A stretch of DNA of 64,000 nt. It comes from JALYTZ01 sp036559125 (GTDB lineage: Bacteria; Vulcanimicrobiota; Vulcanimicrobiia; Vulcanimicrobiales; Vulcanimicrobiaceae). Within the stretch, counting starts at the first letter, position 1, and each line of letters starts with the position of its first letter. Both the position numbers and the translations under genes were made by a program. The notes under the pieces were generated by a model that was not told the DNA's origin, ran no database searches, and saw only the letters and a program-made list of their open reading frames with translations. Below are positions 32,866 to 41,084 of the stretch, in pieces. The DNA lies in the NCBI GenBank assembly GCA_036559125.1, contig DATBTT010000048.1, forward strand, positions 4,259 to 68,258. Reading direction: 5' to 3'.

Positions 32866-33843
32866 GTTCGCGCGCAGAAACCGGCGCACGTACCATAATG
32901 CGATTCGGTCGTGGAAGCCGCCGGCGACGGTTTCAAATGCGTGATCGGCCCACGGGAGCACGATGTATTCGACCGGCACGCCGTCAGCGCGCAAGATGTC
33001 GCGCAACACACCTTCGTAGTGGAGATCGACGACGTGGTCGCGCCCGGCCGCGATTAAAAGCACGGGCGGCATGCCCGCGTGCACGACATACCGTGGCGAA
33101 CCACTGCGGTAACAACGCGGCCGTTGCTTTGGCGTGCCGCCGCACAGCGCGACCATGATCGATCGCACGTGAATGACGTCGGGTTTCGACGGATACTCGT
33201 ATCCGAGCCGCAGATCGACGGGGCTCTCGTACGTGATTACCGCATTCACTCGTCGCGGCCGCAGCGCGGCGGCGATCATCGCGAGTTGCGCTCCCGACGA
33301 GTGGCCGAGCAATGCAATGCGGGCGCCGTGGATGGCGTCGATGCGGCGCAAGACGGCATCGCGTTGCGCGGGCCAGCGCGCTTGCGGCGCGTGCGGGTAA
33401 TCGATCGCGATCACGCGATATCCCCAGGAGGCAATCGTCGCGTTGAGCCGCGCGTCGTTTTTTGGGGTGCCGCGTTCCCAGGCGCCGCCGTATATCGCGA
33501 CGACGACCGGTGCGCCGCTTCGAGGCGGTGCGTTGGGCGAACGCGGCGGAATCGGCGCGACGAACGCGGAGAGCGGCACGTACGGTCCGCGTAACAGATA
33601 AGCCGCAGGCGGGACCAGGGTGCACGACAAAGCGGTCGTCGAAAGAGCTGCCGCAATCCATCGCGAGCGACCGCGCGCACATCGCAACACGAGGGCCAGC
33701 GCGACCGCGTCGATGACGGTAACGATCGGCCATAGCTCCGTTTCGCCGACGGTAAGCACGAAGAGTCCGAGCGTGGGCCCGGGCACGACGATCCATATCG
33801 AAAGTGCGAGGACGGTTATTGCGATCGCAAGCACGTCCACCAT
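32851..33843 (-). CDS. Membrane-anchored alpha/beta hydrolase (carboxylesterase-type)
   Basis: A 330-residue protein with three N-terminal hydrophobic helices (residues ~3-90) and a C-terminal alpha/beta hydrolase of the BD-FAE/acetyl-esterase class. It has the oxyanion motif IYGGAWERG, nucleophile elbow GHSSGA (Ser), acid Asp in AAGRDHVV and His in WADHAFE. Start at 33843 gives MVDVLAIAITVLALSIW, with DoxX-gene overlap of 28 bases, so the two genes are translationally coupled. A longer reading adds an Arg-rich leader that overlaps DoxX entirely. Substrate unknown; secreted-side or cytosolic catalysis depends on an uncertain helix number. Confidence 0.85.
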   Translation of the reverse strand: MVDVLAIAITVLALSIWIVVPGPTLGLFVLTVGETELWPIVTVIDAVALALVLRCARGRSRWIAAALSTTALSCTLVPPAAYLLRGPYVPLSAFVAPIPPRSPNAPPRSGAPVVVAIYGGAWERGTPKNDARLNATIASWGYRVIAIDYPHAPQARWPAQRDAVLRRIDAIHGARIALLGHSSGAQLAMIAAALRPRRVNAVITYESPVDLRLGYEYPSKPDVIHVRSIMVALCGGTPKQRPRCYRSGSPRYVVHAGMPPVLLIAAGRDHVVDLHYEGVLRDILRADGVPVEYIVLPWADHAFETVAGGFHDRIALWYVRRFLRANLQGG

Positions 33844-34190
33844 ACCCAGGCGAGCAGCACGAGTTGTAAGGGCAGACGCACGTAGAAGGCGGTCGCGTTT
33901 GCGACATCCGCGTACAGGCTGGGATGCAGCGCCATTTGTAGATTTGCGGGAAAGACCGCGACGAGCAGTGCGATCAGACCGATACCGGCGCTGCGCCGCG
34001 TCGCCGGCACGAGCGCGCCGAGACCGCCCAAACATTCGCAAAAACCGCTGATTTGCACGAGCAGCAAATGCGCGGGAAGCGCCGGCGGCACGATGCGCAC
34101 GTAGAACGGCGCATGCACGAAGTGATTGATCCCCGCGCCAATAAAAAAGATGCCGAGCAATACTAGCGCCACGCGGCGCGCGATGGCCAT
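33816..34190 (-). CDS. DoxX-like membrane protein
   Basis: A 124-residue membrane protein with four helices, with the DoxX-family pattern RVALVLLGIFFIGAGINHFVHAPFYVRIVPP (a HF-x-x-P pattern after helix one) and EC in the second helix region. The family includes quinol oxidase-linked and other envelope proteins of unknown role. It is the first gene of a minus-strand pair, with the alpha/beta hydrolase start overlapping by 28 bases. The start at 34190 has only a weak ribosome site. It is a distant paralogue of the doxX gene at 2111. Confidence 0.82.
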   Translation of the reverse strand: MAIARRVALVLLGIFFIGAGINHFVHAPFYVRIVPPALPAHLLLVQISGFCECLGGLGALVPATRRSAGIGLIALLVAVFPANLQMALHPSLYADVANATAFYVRLPLQLVLLAWVWWTCLRSQ

Positions 34191-34253
34191 CGAGCGCCTA
34201 TCGCCCGTCCGCGCGTTCGTTCCTGCCGCTGCGACCCGTCGCAGACAAGGCCG

Positions 34254-34802
34254 ATGCCTCGTAATTGCCGAAAATCGAAGTCCGTGAGAGCTTCACGGAT
34301 CCTGTTGTTGATCGCGCTGCTCGTGGTCGTCTCGGCCGCGTCGTGGCTCATCTTCTCCCGGCATCGCAGTCCGGTCGGAGACCATCTGACCGTTTACTAC
34401 ACCAAGATCGACGGTCAGAGCGAAGTCGCTTGGGACGTTTCGATGCGCCCGCAACAGCGTGACGAGAGCGCGAAAGAGCATCTGCGAAATGCCGTGCTGT
34501 ACGCCGCGACGCAAGCCGTGGCGGGGCCGCCCAGCACTATTCAAGCCGTTCGCTTTCCACCTGGAACCCACGTTATCTCCGCGAACGTTACCGGCTCGAC
34601 GGCGATCGTGGACCTGTCGAAGCAAATCGAAACGCAGACCGGCACGTTCGGTGAAACGGGCGAGTTCAAGTCGCTGGTTTGGACCGTGACCGCACTGCCC
34701 GGAATCAACGCCGTCGCCGTTCGCGTCGAAGGCCAAAAGCTTGAAACGCTGCCAGGGGGACATCTTGAGCTGGACCAACCGTTACAGCGTTCGGATTTTT
34801 AG
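34254..34802 (+). CDS. GerMN-domain membrane-anchored protein
   Basis: A 182-residue protein with an N-terminal membrane helix (residues 15-35) and a GerMN domain (residues ~45-175). Features are LTVYYTKIDG, KEHLRNAVLYAATQAVAGPP, then FPPGTHVISANVTGSTAIVDLSK, matching the GerMN beta-alpha pattern. GerMN proteins of spore formers act in germination or sporulation, while in other bacteria they occur beside cell-wall amidases, as here. The next gene starts inside its coding region at 34765, so the two are coupled. GTG at 34284 is an alternative start. Role in wall turnover is inferred from context. Confidence 0.85.
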   Translation: MPRNCRKSKSVRASRILLLIALLVVVSAASWLIFSRHRSPVGDHLTVYYTKIDGQSEVAWDVSMRPQQRDESAKEHLRNAVLYAATQAVAGPPSTIQAVRFPPGTHVISANVTGSTAIVDLSKQIETQTGTFGETGEFKSLVWTVTALPGINAVAVRVEGQKLETLPGGHLELDQPLQRSDF

Positions 34803-36672
34803 CGCGTTCGCGCTGCTCGTCATCGGCGTGCTTGCCGCGAACGTTCCGGCCGGCGCGCAGCAGCATGGAGCGTACGTCTTCGACGGTAAGCGCATCCCGT
34901 TCACCCACCTTACGTCGCAAAACGGCAAGCCTGCGGTCGGCGTAAACGACCCCGGGCTCAAAGCGCTGCTCGACGACGTGGGCGCAACAATTACGTGGCA
35001 ACCGGGACAACGCTACGTACTCGTCACCAGCGCAGAACCGCTCGTCGTGAGTTTTGCAGTGGGCGACACCCGGTACGACGTGGGCCCCGTAACCCAACAA
35101 GCCTCGTTTGCGCCGTTCCTCAAAGGCGGCGAAGCCTTCGTGCCGTTCGAGGAACTCGTTCGCGCGCTCGATCTGGCCCCCAAGCGCGACGGTAACGACG
35201 TCGTGCTGCAACCGCAGCTCGCCTCGATCGACGTGCAGACAAGCGGCGACGGCGCAAAACTGGTTGCGCGCGCTGGGATTCCGCTCGACGCGCGTATCGT
35301 CAGCGACGGCGACGGTAAGCTCGTGATCGCATTCGACGGAGTCGGGAGCACGCTGCAGCGCTCGCGTAGCGTGCGCGGCAACGGTTTGCGTCAGATCGAC
35401 ATCAGCACCGAAGGCGACGTACGAAACCCGCGAACCATCGTGACGCTGCAACTCGCACCCGGTACGTCGCACGGCCCTCTCTCGACCGACGACCAGCGCG
35501 ATTTCGCTATCGGGTTCAACGGCGCGAGCGCGGGACAAGCCGTCGCGTCCAATCCCGAGCCGTCCCAGGCGGACCAATCGTCCTCGCAGTCGTCCGAACA
35601 GCCCGCTTCGCCGGCGCCGCAATCGGGTACGACGGTAACCGCGGTCGATGGAGCGGTCATCGCGGCGGGGTATCAGGTACACGTTGCAGTAAGCGGGGAT
35701 GCCTCATACGAATGGCATCGCTTGCGTCCGCCCGACAATCGCTGGTACGTCGACGTGCACGACGCGACGCTCGGCATGCCGGCAACCGACCAAAACGGCG
35801 GCGGACCGGTGCAGTCCGTGCGCATTCGCCAAGCGGCGAATCAAACGGTTCGCATTGCGCTCTCGCTCGGCGACTACGACGTCGTCGACGTTCAGCCGAC
35901 TGCATCTGGGCTAACGATTACCGTTTCAAACGCCATTGCGCAAATCGCGTCGACGGCGAAGACGGGCTCGGGCACGATCGGCAGCAGTGCCGTCGCAAAC
36001 GCGGCACCGGCGACCGAACCGGTGGACGGTAATTGGAAATTCGCACCCCAACCCGGCGCGGCAAAGACGCACTACGACGCGCAGAATCCGCGGCTGATCG
36101 TCATCGATCCCGGGCATGGCGGAAGCGATCCTGGGACCGTGCACGGAGGGCTGCACGAGAAAACGCTGACGTTGGATATGGCCAAGCGCTTGCGTACGAT
36201 CCTCATCGCGCACGGCTGGCAGGTGATGATGACGCGCGATGTGGACAAGGACGTTTACGGCCCCTACGATTCGGCGCACGACGAGCTGCAGGCGCGCGAC
36301 GATATCGCTAATAAGGCCGGTGCGCGCATGTTCGTGTCTATTCACGTCAATGGCTTCATGAACGCGGGTCCGCACGGCGTCACGACCTACTTTTCCAAAT
36401 CCATCGACGTGCCGTTTGCGACCGACGTGCAGCGCCGCCTGGCCGCGAACCTGGGAGCGACCGATGACGGAATCGTCAAAAGTAAGCTGTACGTAACGCT
36501 GCATGCGACGATGCCCGCGATTCTCGTGGAGACCGCATTCCTCACCAATCCCGACGATTACGCCAAATTGGATTCGCCGAGTTGGCGCCAGAAAGTCGCG
36601 CAAGCTATCGCCGACGGCATCGGCGACTATGCGGGCTCTGCGCCCGGCGATTCTCAAAACAGCGGTCAGTAG
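34765..36672 (+). CDS. N-acetylmuramoyl-L-alanine amidase with Cu-amine-oxidase-like and AMIN domains
   Basis: A 635-residue exported cell-wall hydrolase. The TTG start at 34765 has GGGGG five bases upstream and overlaps the GerMN gene by 38 bases. After a signal peptide come a copper-amine-oxidase N-terminal-like domain (residues ~30-140), two AMIN-type beta regions (~150-265 and ~310-400) separated by a Ser/Gln/Pro-rich linker, and Amidase_3 at ~440-625. The zinc ligands and catalytic Glu are visible: His in IDPGHGG, Glu in LHEKTLTLD, His in SIHVNG and Glu in LVETAFLTN. It cuts the lactyl-peptide bond of peptidoglycan. AMIN domains may target it to the septum. murI follows 9 bases later. 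Confidence 0.93.
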   Translation: MSWTNRYSVRIFSAFALLVIGVLAANVPAGAQQHGAYVFDGKRIPFTHLTSQNGKPAVGVNDPGLKALLDDVGATITWQPGQRYVLVTSAEPLVVSFAVGDTRYDVGPVTQQASFAPFLKGGEAFVPFEELVRALDLAPKRDGNDVVLQPQLASIDVQTSGDGAKLVARAGIPLDARIVSDGDGKLVIAFDGVGSTLQRSRSVRGNGLRQIDISTEGDVRNPRTIVTLQLAPGTSHGPLSTDDQRDFAIGFNGASAGQAVASNPEPSQADQSSSQSSEQPASPAPQSGTTVTAVDGAVIAAGYQVHVAVSGDASYEWHRLRPPDNRWYVDVHDATLGMPATDQNGGGPVQSVRIRQAANQTVRIALSLGDYDVVDVQPTASGLTITVSNAIAQIASTAKTGSGTIGSSAVANAAPATEPVDGNWKFAPQPGAAKTHYDAQNPRLIVIDPGHGGSDPGTVHGGLHEKTLTLDMAKRLRTILIAHGWQVMMTRDVDKDVYGPYDSAHDELQARDDIANKAGARMFVSIHVNGFMNAGPHGVTTYFSKSIDVPFATDVQRRLAANLGATDDGIVKSKLYVTLHATMPAILVETAFLTNPDDYAKLDSPSWRQKVAQAIADGIGDYAGSAPGDSQNSGQ

Positions 36673-36681
36673 CGGCGCACA

Positions 36682-37470
36682 ATGCTCGGCCTTTTTGATT
36701 CCGGCCTCGGCGGCCTGACCGTCCTACGCCGGGTTCGGGAACTGTTGCCCGAACACGACGTACTGTTCTTCGCCGACCAGGCTCACGTGCCGTACGGTGA
36801 CCGGACACCCGAAGATTTGGTGCGATTGCTGCACCACAACGTCAAATGGCTCGACGCGCAGAATGTGGACGCGATCGTGATGGCGTGCAACACGTCCTGC
36901 GCGGTCGCGGATCGTGCGGGATGGCCGCCGGCTCGTGCGGTCGTGCTGGACCTCATCGAGTCGGCCGCAATCGCGGTCGAACGCTCCGGCTACCGCCGGA
37001 TCGGCGTCGTAGCGACCGCCGCAACCGCGCACAGCGGATCGTATGCGCGGCAGATTTGCTTGCGCGTTCCCGACGCGCGTGTGACGGAGATCGGCGCGCC
37101 GAAACTGGTTCCGCTGGTCGAGGCGGGGATACTCGAGGGTGCGGTGCCCCGCGCCGCCGTCCAAGAGTACTGCGCGCAATTACCAGGTGACGTGGAAGCG
37201 GTCATCCTTGCGTGCACGCACTACCCGATGCTCGACGCTCACTTCGCGGAAGCGCTCGGTAGACGCGTCGCGCGGATCGATCCGGCGCTGGTCCAGGCCG
37301 AACGCACGGCACACTTGGTGCGAGAACGCAATTTCCCCACCGGAAACGGGTCGACGCGCTGCGTGACCAATGCGAACGTCGATGCCTTCGGCAAAAACGT
37401 CGCCCGGCTCGTTCCGCTGGACGCATCTCGAGGCGATCGCATCGAGGGCATCGTTCCATTGGCGCTCTAA
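36682..37470 (+). CDS. murI: Glutamate racemase
   Basis: A 262-residue enzyme making D-glutamate for peptidoglycan. It has the DSGLGG start (Asp6, Ser7), the first catalytic Cys69 in MACNTSC and the second Cys178 in LACTHYP with His180. Motifs GVVATAATAHSGSY and FFADQAHVPYGDRTPE are typical of MurI. Length matches the family. The gene lies 9 bases after the amidase gene, same strand, so an amidase-murI wall-synthesis/turnover unit is likely. The start has no strong Shine-Dalgarno sequence. Downstream is a gap of 99 bases with no feature I can name. Confidence 0.95.
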   Translation: MLGLFDSGLGGLTVLRRVRELLPEHDVLFFADQAHVPYGDRTPEDLVRLLHHNVKWLDAQNVDAIVMACNTSCAVADRAGWPPARAVVLDLIESAAIAVERSGYRRIGVVATAATAHSGSYARQICLRVPDARVTEIGAPKLVPLVEAGILEGAVPRAAVQEYCAQLPGDVEAVILACTHYPMLDAHFAEALGRRVARIDPALVQAERTAHLVRERNFPTGNGSTRCVTNANVDAFGKNVARLVPLDASRGDRIEGIVPLAL

Positions 37471-37569
37471 AAACAGGGAATGAGCGGTCGGTAGGTTCAA
37501 GCCTGCGACGGAATGGGTACTTGTCTCGTTAGGATACCATCCTGCAATTCTTCGAGGAGCATACATACC

Positions 37570-38004
37570 ATGAAAATCGCACGCTATCTCTTAGCCGCGG
37601 TGGCGCTTGCCGCCACGACCGGCGCAGTGGCCATCGCTACCCCTAACACGATGCACCGCATGCACAATAGCATGGCCAAGACTACCCTGCAGATCAACAT
37701 GGGGCCGCAAAACGGCTCCAAGCAAAACGGCACGGCAACGCTCAAACAACGGGGCGCGAATCTTTGGGTGAAAGTCAGTGTATTCAACGAACCTAAAGGC
37801 GCGACCGAAATGGCGCATATTCACCGCGGAACGTGCGCGAAGCTTAACCCCACGCCGTGGAAGCCGCTCAAGTCGATCGTCAATGGAACGTCGACGACGA
37901 CGGTTAGCGGAGTGACCATCGCCCAACTGAAGGCCGGTCATTACGCCGTAAACGTCCACGACGCCAAGAACCCCAAACGCTACGTTTCCTGCGGTAACAT
38001 CTAA
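37570..38004 (+). CDS. Secreted CHRD/SOD-like small protein
   Basis: A 144-residue exported protein. A signal peptide (residues 1-23) is followed by a beta-rich domain with MAHIHRGTC, LKSIVNGTSTTTVSG and GHYAVNVHDA, reminiscent of CHRD or Cu/Zn-SOD-like beta-barrels. HIH and VNVHD could bind a metal, but I would not assign dismutase activity. Two Cys (in GTC and YVSCGN) may form a disulfide. The start at 37570 has a CGAGGAG site 9 bases upstream. It is convergent with the lipocalin gene over a hairpin repeat. Confidence 0.7.
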   Translation: MKIARYLLAAVALAATTGAVAIATPNTMHRMHNSMAKTTLQINMGPQNGSKQNGTATLKQRGANLWVKVSVFNEPKGATEMAHIHRGTCAKLNPTPWKPLKSIVNGTSTTTVSGVTIAQLKAGHYAVNVHDAKNPKRYVSCGNI

Positions 38005-38022
38005 CCACCACTCTCACGCTGG

Positions 38023-38050
38023 GCGTGTCGAAGGGCGTCCTTCGACACGC
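38023..38050. repeat. REP-like hairpin between convergent genes
   Basis: GCGTGTCGAAGG (38023-38034) and CCTTCGACACGC (38039-38050) form a perfect 12-base-pair stem with the loop GCGT; the 3' side continues TCAGGATGAC as in other copies. Lies between the CHRD-like and lipocalin genes and probably acts as their common RNA 3' end. Confidence 0.8.
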
Positions 38051-38065
38051 TCAGGATGACGGGAT

Positions 38066-38632
38066 CTACGCGCCGTCTTGCGGCGTTCGCACTAACCGGT
38101 CGGGGTCGTAGCCGGCGGCGCGTACGCGCAGGTCGATCGTTGCGCGATCTGCCGCATCGACGGATGGCGTGCGCGAGAGTATCCACAAAAACTTCCGTTT
38201 CGGTTCGCCGACGATCGCGTAGCGGTAGTCAGGCGCCACATCCACGATCCAATAATCCGCCGAACCGAACGGCCCGAATTTCACGCGCAGCTTTGCCCCC
38301 GTGTCCCGGTTCGCAACGGTTGCGCGTCCTCGAACGCTATATCCGCGGCCGTCCTCGGTCGTGCAGCGGTTCTCGACGACGACGCGACGGCCACCCTTAC
38401 CGAGCGTATATTCCGCGGTCGTGTTCTTCGCGCAGCGCCTCTCGAAGGGGTTCGGATAGCGCGCGATTTCAAACCAACGCCCCTGGTAGCGCTCGAGATC
38501 GACGTGCGGCGCCGTTTCCAACTCGGGAACGCGTTTAGAACGCATTCGACGCGCCCCGTACACGACCGCCGCACTCGTCGTAAAACCCGCGCCGGCCCAA
38601 GCCAACCCTTTGGAAGTATTCATGTAATTCAT
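38066..38632 (-). CDS. Lipocalin family protein (Blc-like)
   Basis: A 188-residue protein of the bacterial lipocalin (Blc/apolipoprotein D-like) type. The lipocalin signature is LERYQGRWFEIARYPNPFER, here cited as GRWFEIARYP at about residue 50. YWIVDVAPDYRYAIVGEPKRKFLWILSRTP is the second conserved block (only the core YAIVGEP-WILSR is diagnostic). Blc proteins bind fatty acids or lysophospholipids at the outer membrane. There is no clear lipobox, but an N-terminal hydrophobic segment (AWAGAGFTTSAAVVYG) may export or anchor it. Start ambiguous between 38632 and 38623. Confidence 0.87.
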   Translation of the reverse strand: MNYMNTSKGLAWAGAGFTTSAAVVYGARRMRSKRVPELETAPHVDLERYQGRWFEIARYPNPFERRCAKNTTAEYTLGKGGRRVVVENRCTTEDGRGYSVRGRATVANRDTGAKLRVKFGPFGSADYWIVDVAPDYRYAIVGEPKRKFLWILSRTPSVDAADRATIDLRVRAAGYDPDRLVRTPQDGA

Positions 38633-38680
38633 GTACCCGCCCGGCGCGATTCCCGCGGCTAGCAAGCGGCTTCTGGTGCG

Positions 38681-39322
38681 CTACAAGTTTACGATGTGGA
38701 AGAGTCTGAAAAAGAGCATGACCGAAAAAGTTGCGAGCGCGCAGCCGGCGATCACCTGCATGAGCGTGTGCGCCTTCAGGTATAAACGCGCCCAGCACAC
38801 CATGGGGATAAGAACGAAGAAGGGCAAGAGTTCGCGGCCGTACAGCAGGGTGAGGGCGACGAGCGGCGCCGTGATTCCAAGGGCGTGCGTGCTGATCTTC
38901 CAATAACGCGTGATGTACTGCACGACGATCGTCGAGAGCGTGTATCCGGCCATCGATGCGATGAGCAGCGCCGGCGCGTGCGTGAACCATAACGTGAGGG
39001 TGCCGGCCAAATAGAATACCACGAATGCTCCGAAGACGCGCTCGCGTTCTTCCCGGATCGACATGTCGAGATCCGATACGCGATCGGTTGCGTACAGCCA
39101 AAACACGTAGAGCATCGGACCGATCGAAGTAAAAAACGTACTTAAGAAGAGCAGCCACCAAAAACTCGTAATGTCGGTCGCGCGCGCATGCGCGAAAATG
39201 ATGAACAGCGCCAACGCCGTCAGGAACGGGTTGAACACGGTGGAGAGGATCTTGGCCAGATCGCGCCAGACGCGGCGGTTCTTGATCGGCAGCGGCGCGA
39301 CCGAGTGATGCTCGTGCACCAC
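38681..39322 (-). CDS. PAP2-like membrane protein
   Basis: A 213-residue membrane protein with about six helices. The region around KISTHALGITAP and the later RLYLKAHTLMQVIAG resemble the KxxxxxxRP/PSGH/SRxxxxxHxxxD motifs of phosphatidic acid phosphatase type 2, though the catalytic pattern is incomplete (the SRxxxxxH residues are only partly kept). It could be a degenerate lipid phosphatase or a related membrane protein. The start is GTG at 39322, with a second GTG three bases later. It lies 48 bases before the lipocalin, same strand, so they may be cotranscribed. Confidence 0.7.
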   Translation of the reverse strand: MVHEHHSVAPLPIKNRRVWRDLAKILSTVFNPFLTALALFIIFAHARATDITSFWWLLFLSTFFTSIGPMLYVFWLYATDRVSDLDMSIREERERVFGAFVVFYLAGTLTLWFTHAPALLIASMAGYTLSTIVVQYITRYWKISTHALGITAPLVALTLLYGRELLPFFVLIPMVCWARLYLKAHTLMQVIAGCALATFSVMLFFRLFHIVNL

Positions 39323-39364
39323 TCCTACTAGGCCCGCGCGCCCGCAGACTCCTCTTAGAGCCTG

Positions 39365-40405
39365 CTAGTGAATCGGCGTCCCGAATTCCTGATCGTAGTA
39401 ATCGCTGGAAAAACCGGGACTCGGGCCTTTTCCGTTGGGCACGATTGCCAAGCCGACCCAAATAAAACTCGGGTTGACGAGGTTGAGGAACTTTTGCGTG
39501 TTGGCGTTGTTCGGGCACGTTGAGAAGTTAGCGGGCTGCGGACAATTGGCGGCTTGCGCCATAATGTCGGTTTCCGCCGCGGGCCACGCGCTGGGGGTCT
39601 GTTTCTGGTCGATCGTGCTGCCCGTCGATGTGTACGTTCCACCGTGCGATTGTTCGTACGAGACGGCGTTCACGCACGAGGGATCGCTGAAAGGACAGGC
39701 CGTCTGGTACGAGCCGGTCGTGCCCATGTAAGCGGCCCAGTGAGTCGCGCCTTCTTCGAGCGTCTCGTCGAAAACCAACGGCGAGGCGCCGTATGACGGT
39801 CTTGCGCGGTCGGTATTGACCTGTGTCAACCACGCAATCTGATCGGGCGTCAACCGCGTCAGCGTCACCGGGCCGACTTGCGTGTTGAAACTCGTGATGT
39901 TGAACTTCTGGTGCAGCGTTGCATACCCCGATTGAAATATCTCCAGGTAGTTACTGCCCGGAATTAACGGCGTAATCGTAAACGACCCGTTGGGGGCGGT
40001 AGTAGCGCTCGCCGTAGGGTTTGCCGGCGGCGTCGCGCCTTGTACGATTTGTGGTTCGATGACGACTTCGGCACCGGCCACGGCGTTGCCGGAACCGGCT
40101 TCCAGCACCGTGCCGCTTGCATAGTATCCGGTTGGGACCGGCGTCGGCGAACCGCCGGGATTCGGGCTGGTCGAGGCACCGGGCGCGGGAGTCGGCGTCG
40201 ATCCGGGCGCGGGCGAGCCCGACGCGCTCGGCTGCGGAGTTGGCGACGACGATGATCCGCCACCCGGCGGTACCGGAACGATGCCGCCGCCTCCACCGCC
40301 GCTACCGGCGATTGAAGGCAGCGACCCGCCGCCTCCGCTGCCGCCGCTGCACGCGCAAACCGTGCAAAGCAGAAAAAGCCCAAAGGTCGCGTTCGAGAAT
40401 TTCAT
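39365..40405 (-). CDS. Lipoprotein with Pro/Ser-rich stalk, CarboxypepD_reg and CAP-like domains
   Basis: A 346-residue exported protein. The signal peptide ends in a lipobox (CTVCAC). Residues 21-90 are a Gly/Ser-rich then Ser/Pro/Thr-rich stalk, residues 92-180 a carboxypeptidase regulatory-like beta domain (GTVLEAGSGNAVAGAEVVIEP; NGSFTITPLIPGSNY), and residues 185-346 a CAP/SCP-like domain (LTQVNTDRARPSYGASPLVFDETLEEGATHWAAYM; one-domain match by its W-A-x-Y-M and Glu pattern). It is the last gene of the minus-strand Tad arm, 13 bases after a pseudopilin. Surface stalk or pilus-linked adhesin is my guess. Confidence 0.75.
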   Translation of the reverse strand: MKFSNATFGLFLLCTVCACSGGSGGGGSLPSIAGSGGGGGGIVPVPPGGGSSSSPTPQPSASGSPAPGSTPTPAPGASTSPNPGGSPTPVPTGYYASGTVLEAGSGNAVAGAEVVIEPQIVQGATPPANPTASATTAPNGSFTITPLIPGSNYLEIFQSGYATLHQKFNITSFNTQVGPVTLTRLTPDQIAWLTQVNTDRARPSYGASPLVFDETLEEGATHWAAYMGTTGSYQTACPFSDPSCVNAVSYEQSHGGTYTSTGSTIDQKQTPSAWPAAETDIMAQAANCPQPANFSTCPNNANTQKFLNLVNPSFIWVGLAIVPNGKGPSPGFSSDYYDQEFGTPIH

Positions 40406-40418
40406 CGCGTGCGGTTCT

Positions 40419-41084
40419 CTAACAGCCGCCGCCGTTGGACGGCGGCGGCGTGGGAAGCCCAGGCATCGGGGTCGGAAGACCGACGGTACCGTTGGCAGTT
40501 ATGCTATTGAGCGTTGCGTCGTGGGCTTTGCTTACGCAATACAAGATGATCCCCGGGTACGCCGAGTGCGCGAACGCGCTGCTCGCGTTTGTCTTAGCGA
40601 ACAACGCCCCGAGAATCGGCTGCAAGTATTTTGGTATGCTGACTCCGGCATTCGACGTTATTTGCGTTGCGGCAATGAAGCGCGATGCCAGAAACGATGC
40701 GCCGCCCAAATCGGTAAACGTTACTTGGCACGTCGAACTCGTTACCGAGCCGGACCCGTCCACCGCTGCGTCCGGGCTCCATAGTGGCGGCGTCGACGGC
40801 CCGGGGTACGGCGCGCTGTTGGTATATACGCCCGCCGGAGCCGTCGGGCATGGCACGGGCTGCGTGCCGCCGGCGAGATTTGCATAGATGTCGGCGGCAG
40901 TATACGCCTGCGTCTGTCCCTGTACGAACGATTCGACGCCCGCATAGCGCATGCCAAGTTGGGTGCGTTCGTTTACGATACCGAAATGCGCAATGTAGAG
41001 CATCGCAAAAATGACGAACAACCCAACCGGCATCATGAGCAGGGTTTCGACCAGCGTTTGACCGCGCATCGTCTCTAGTTGCAT
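40419..41084 (-). CDS. TadE-like pseudopilin
   Basis: A 221-residue protein with one N-terminal membrane helix following MRGQTLVETLLMMPVGLFVIF: a TadE-like start (RGQTLVE, with Glu after the cleavage-like site) and a long periplasmic C-terminus. Cys residues (PCPTAP, TSSTCQV and the final GGGC) may form disulfides. TadE/TadF/TadG proteins are minor pseudopilins of Tad pili. Starting at ATG 41084 overlaps the upstream TadG-like gene by 10 bases. It is the last of three such genes in a row. Confidence 0.8.
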   Translation of the reverse strand: MQLETMRGQTLVETLLMMPVGLFVIFAMLYIAHFGIVNERTQLGMRYAGVESFVQGQTQAYTAADIYANLAGGTQPVPCPTAPAGVYTNSAPYPGPSTPPLWSPDAAVDGSGSVTSSTCQVTFTDLGGASFLASRFIAATQITSNAGVSIPKYLQPILGALFAKTNASSAFAHSAYPGIILYCVSKAHDATLNSITANGTVGLPTPMPGLPTPPPSNGGGC

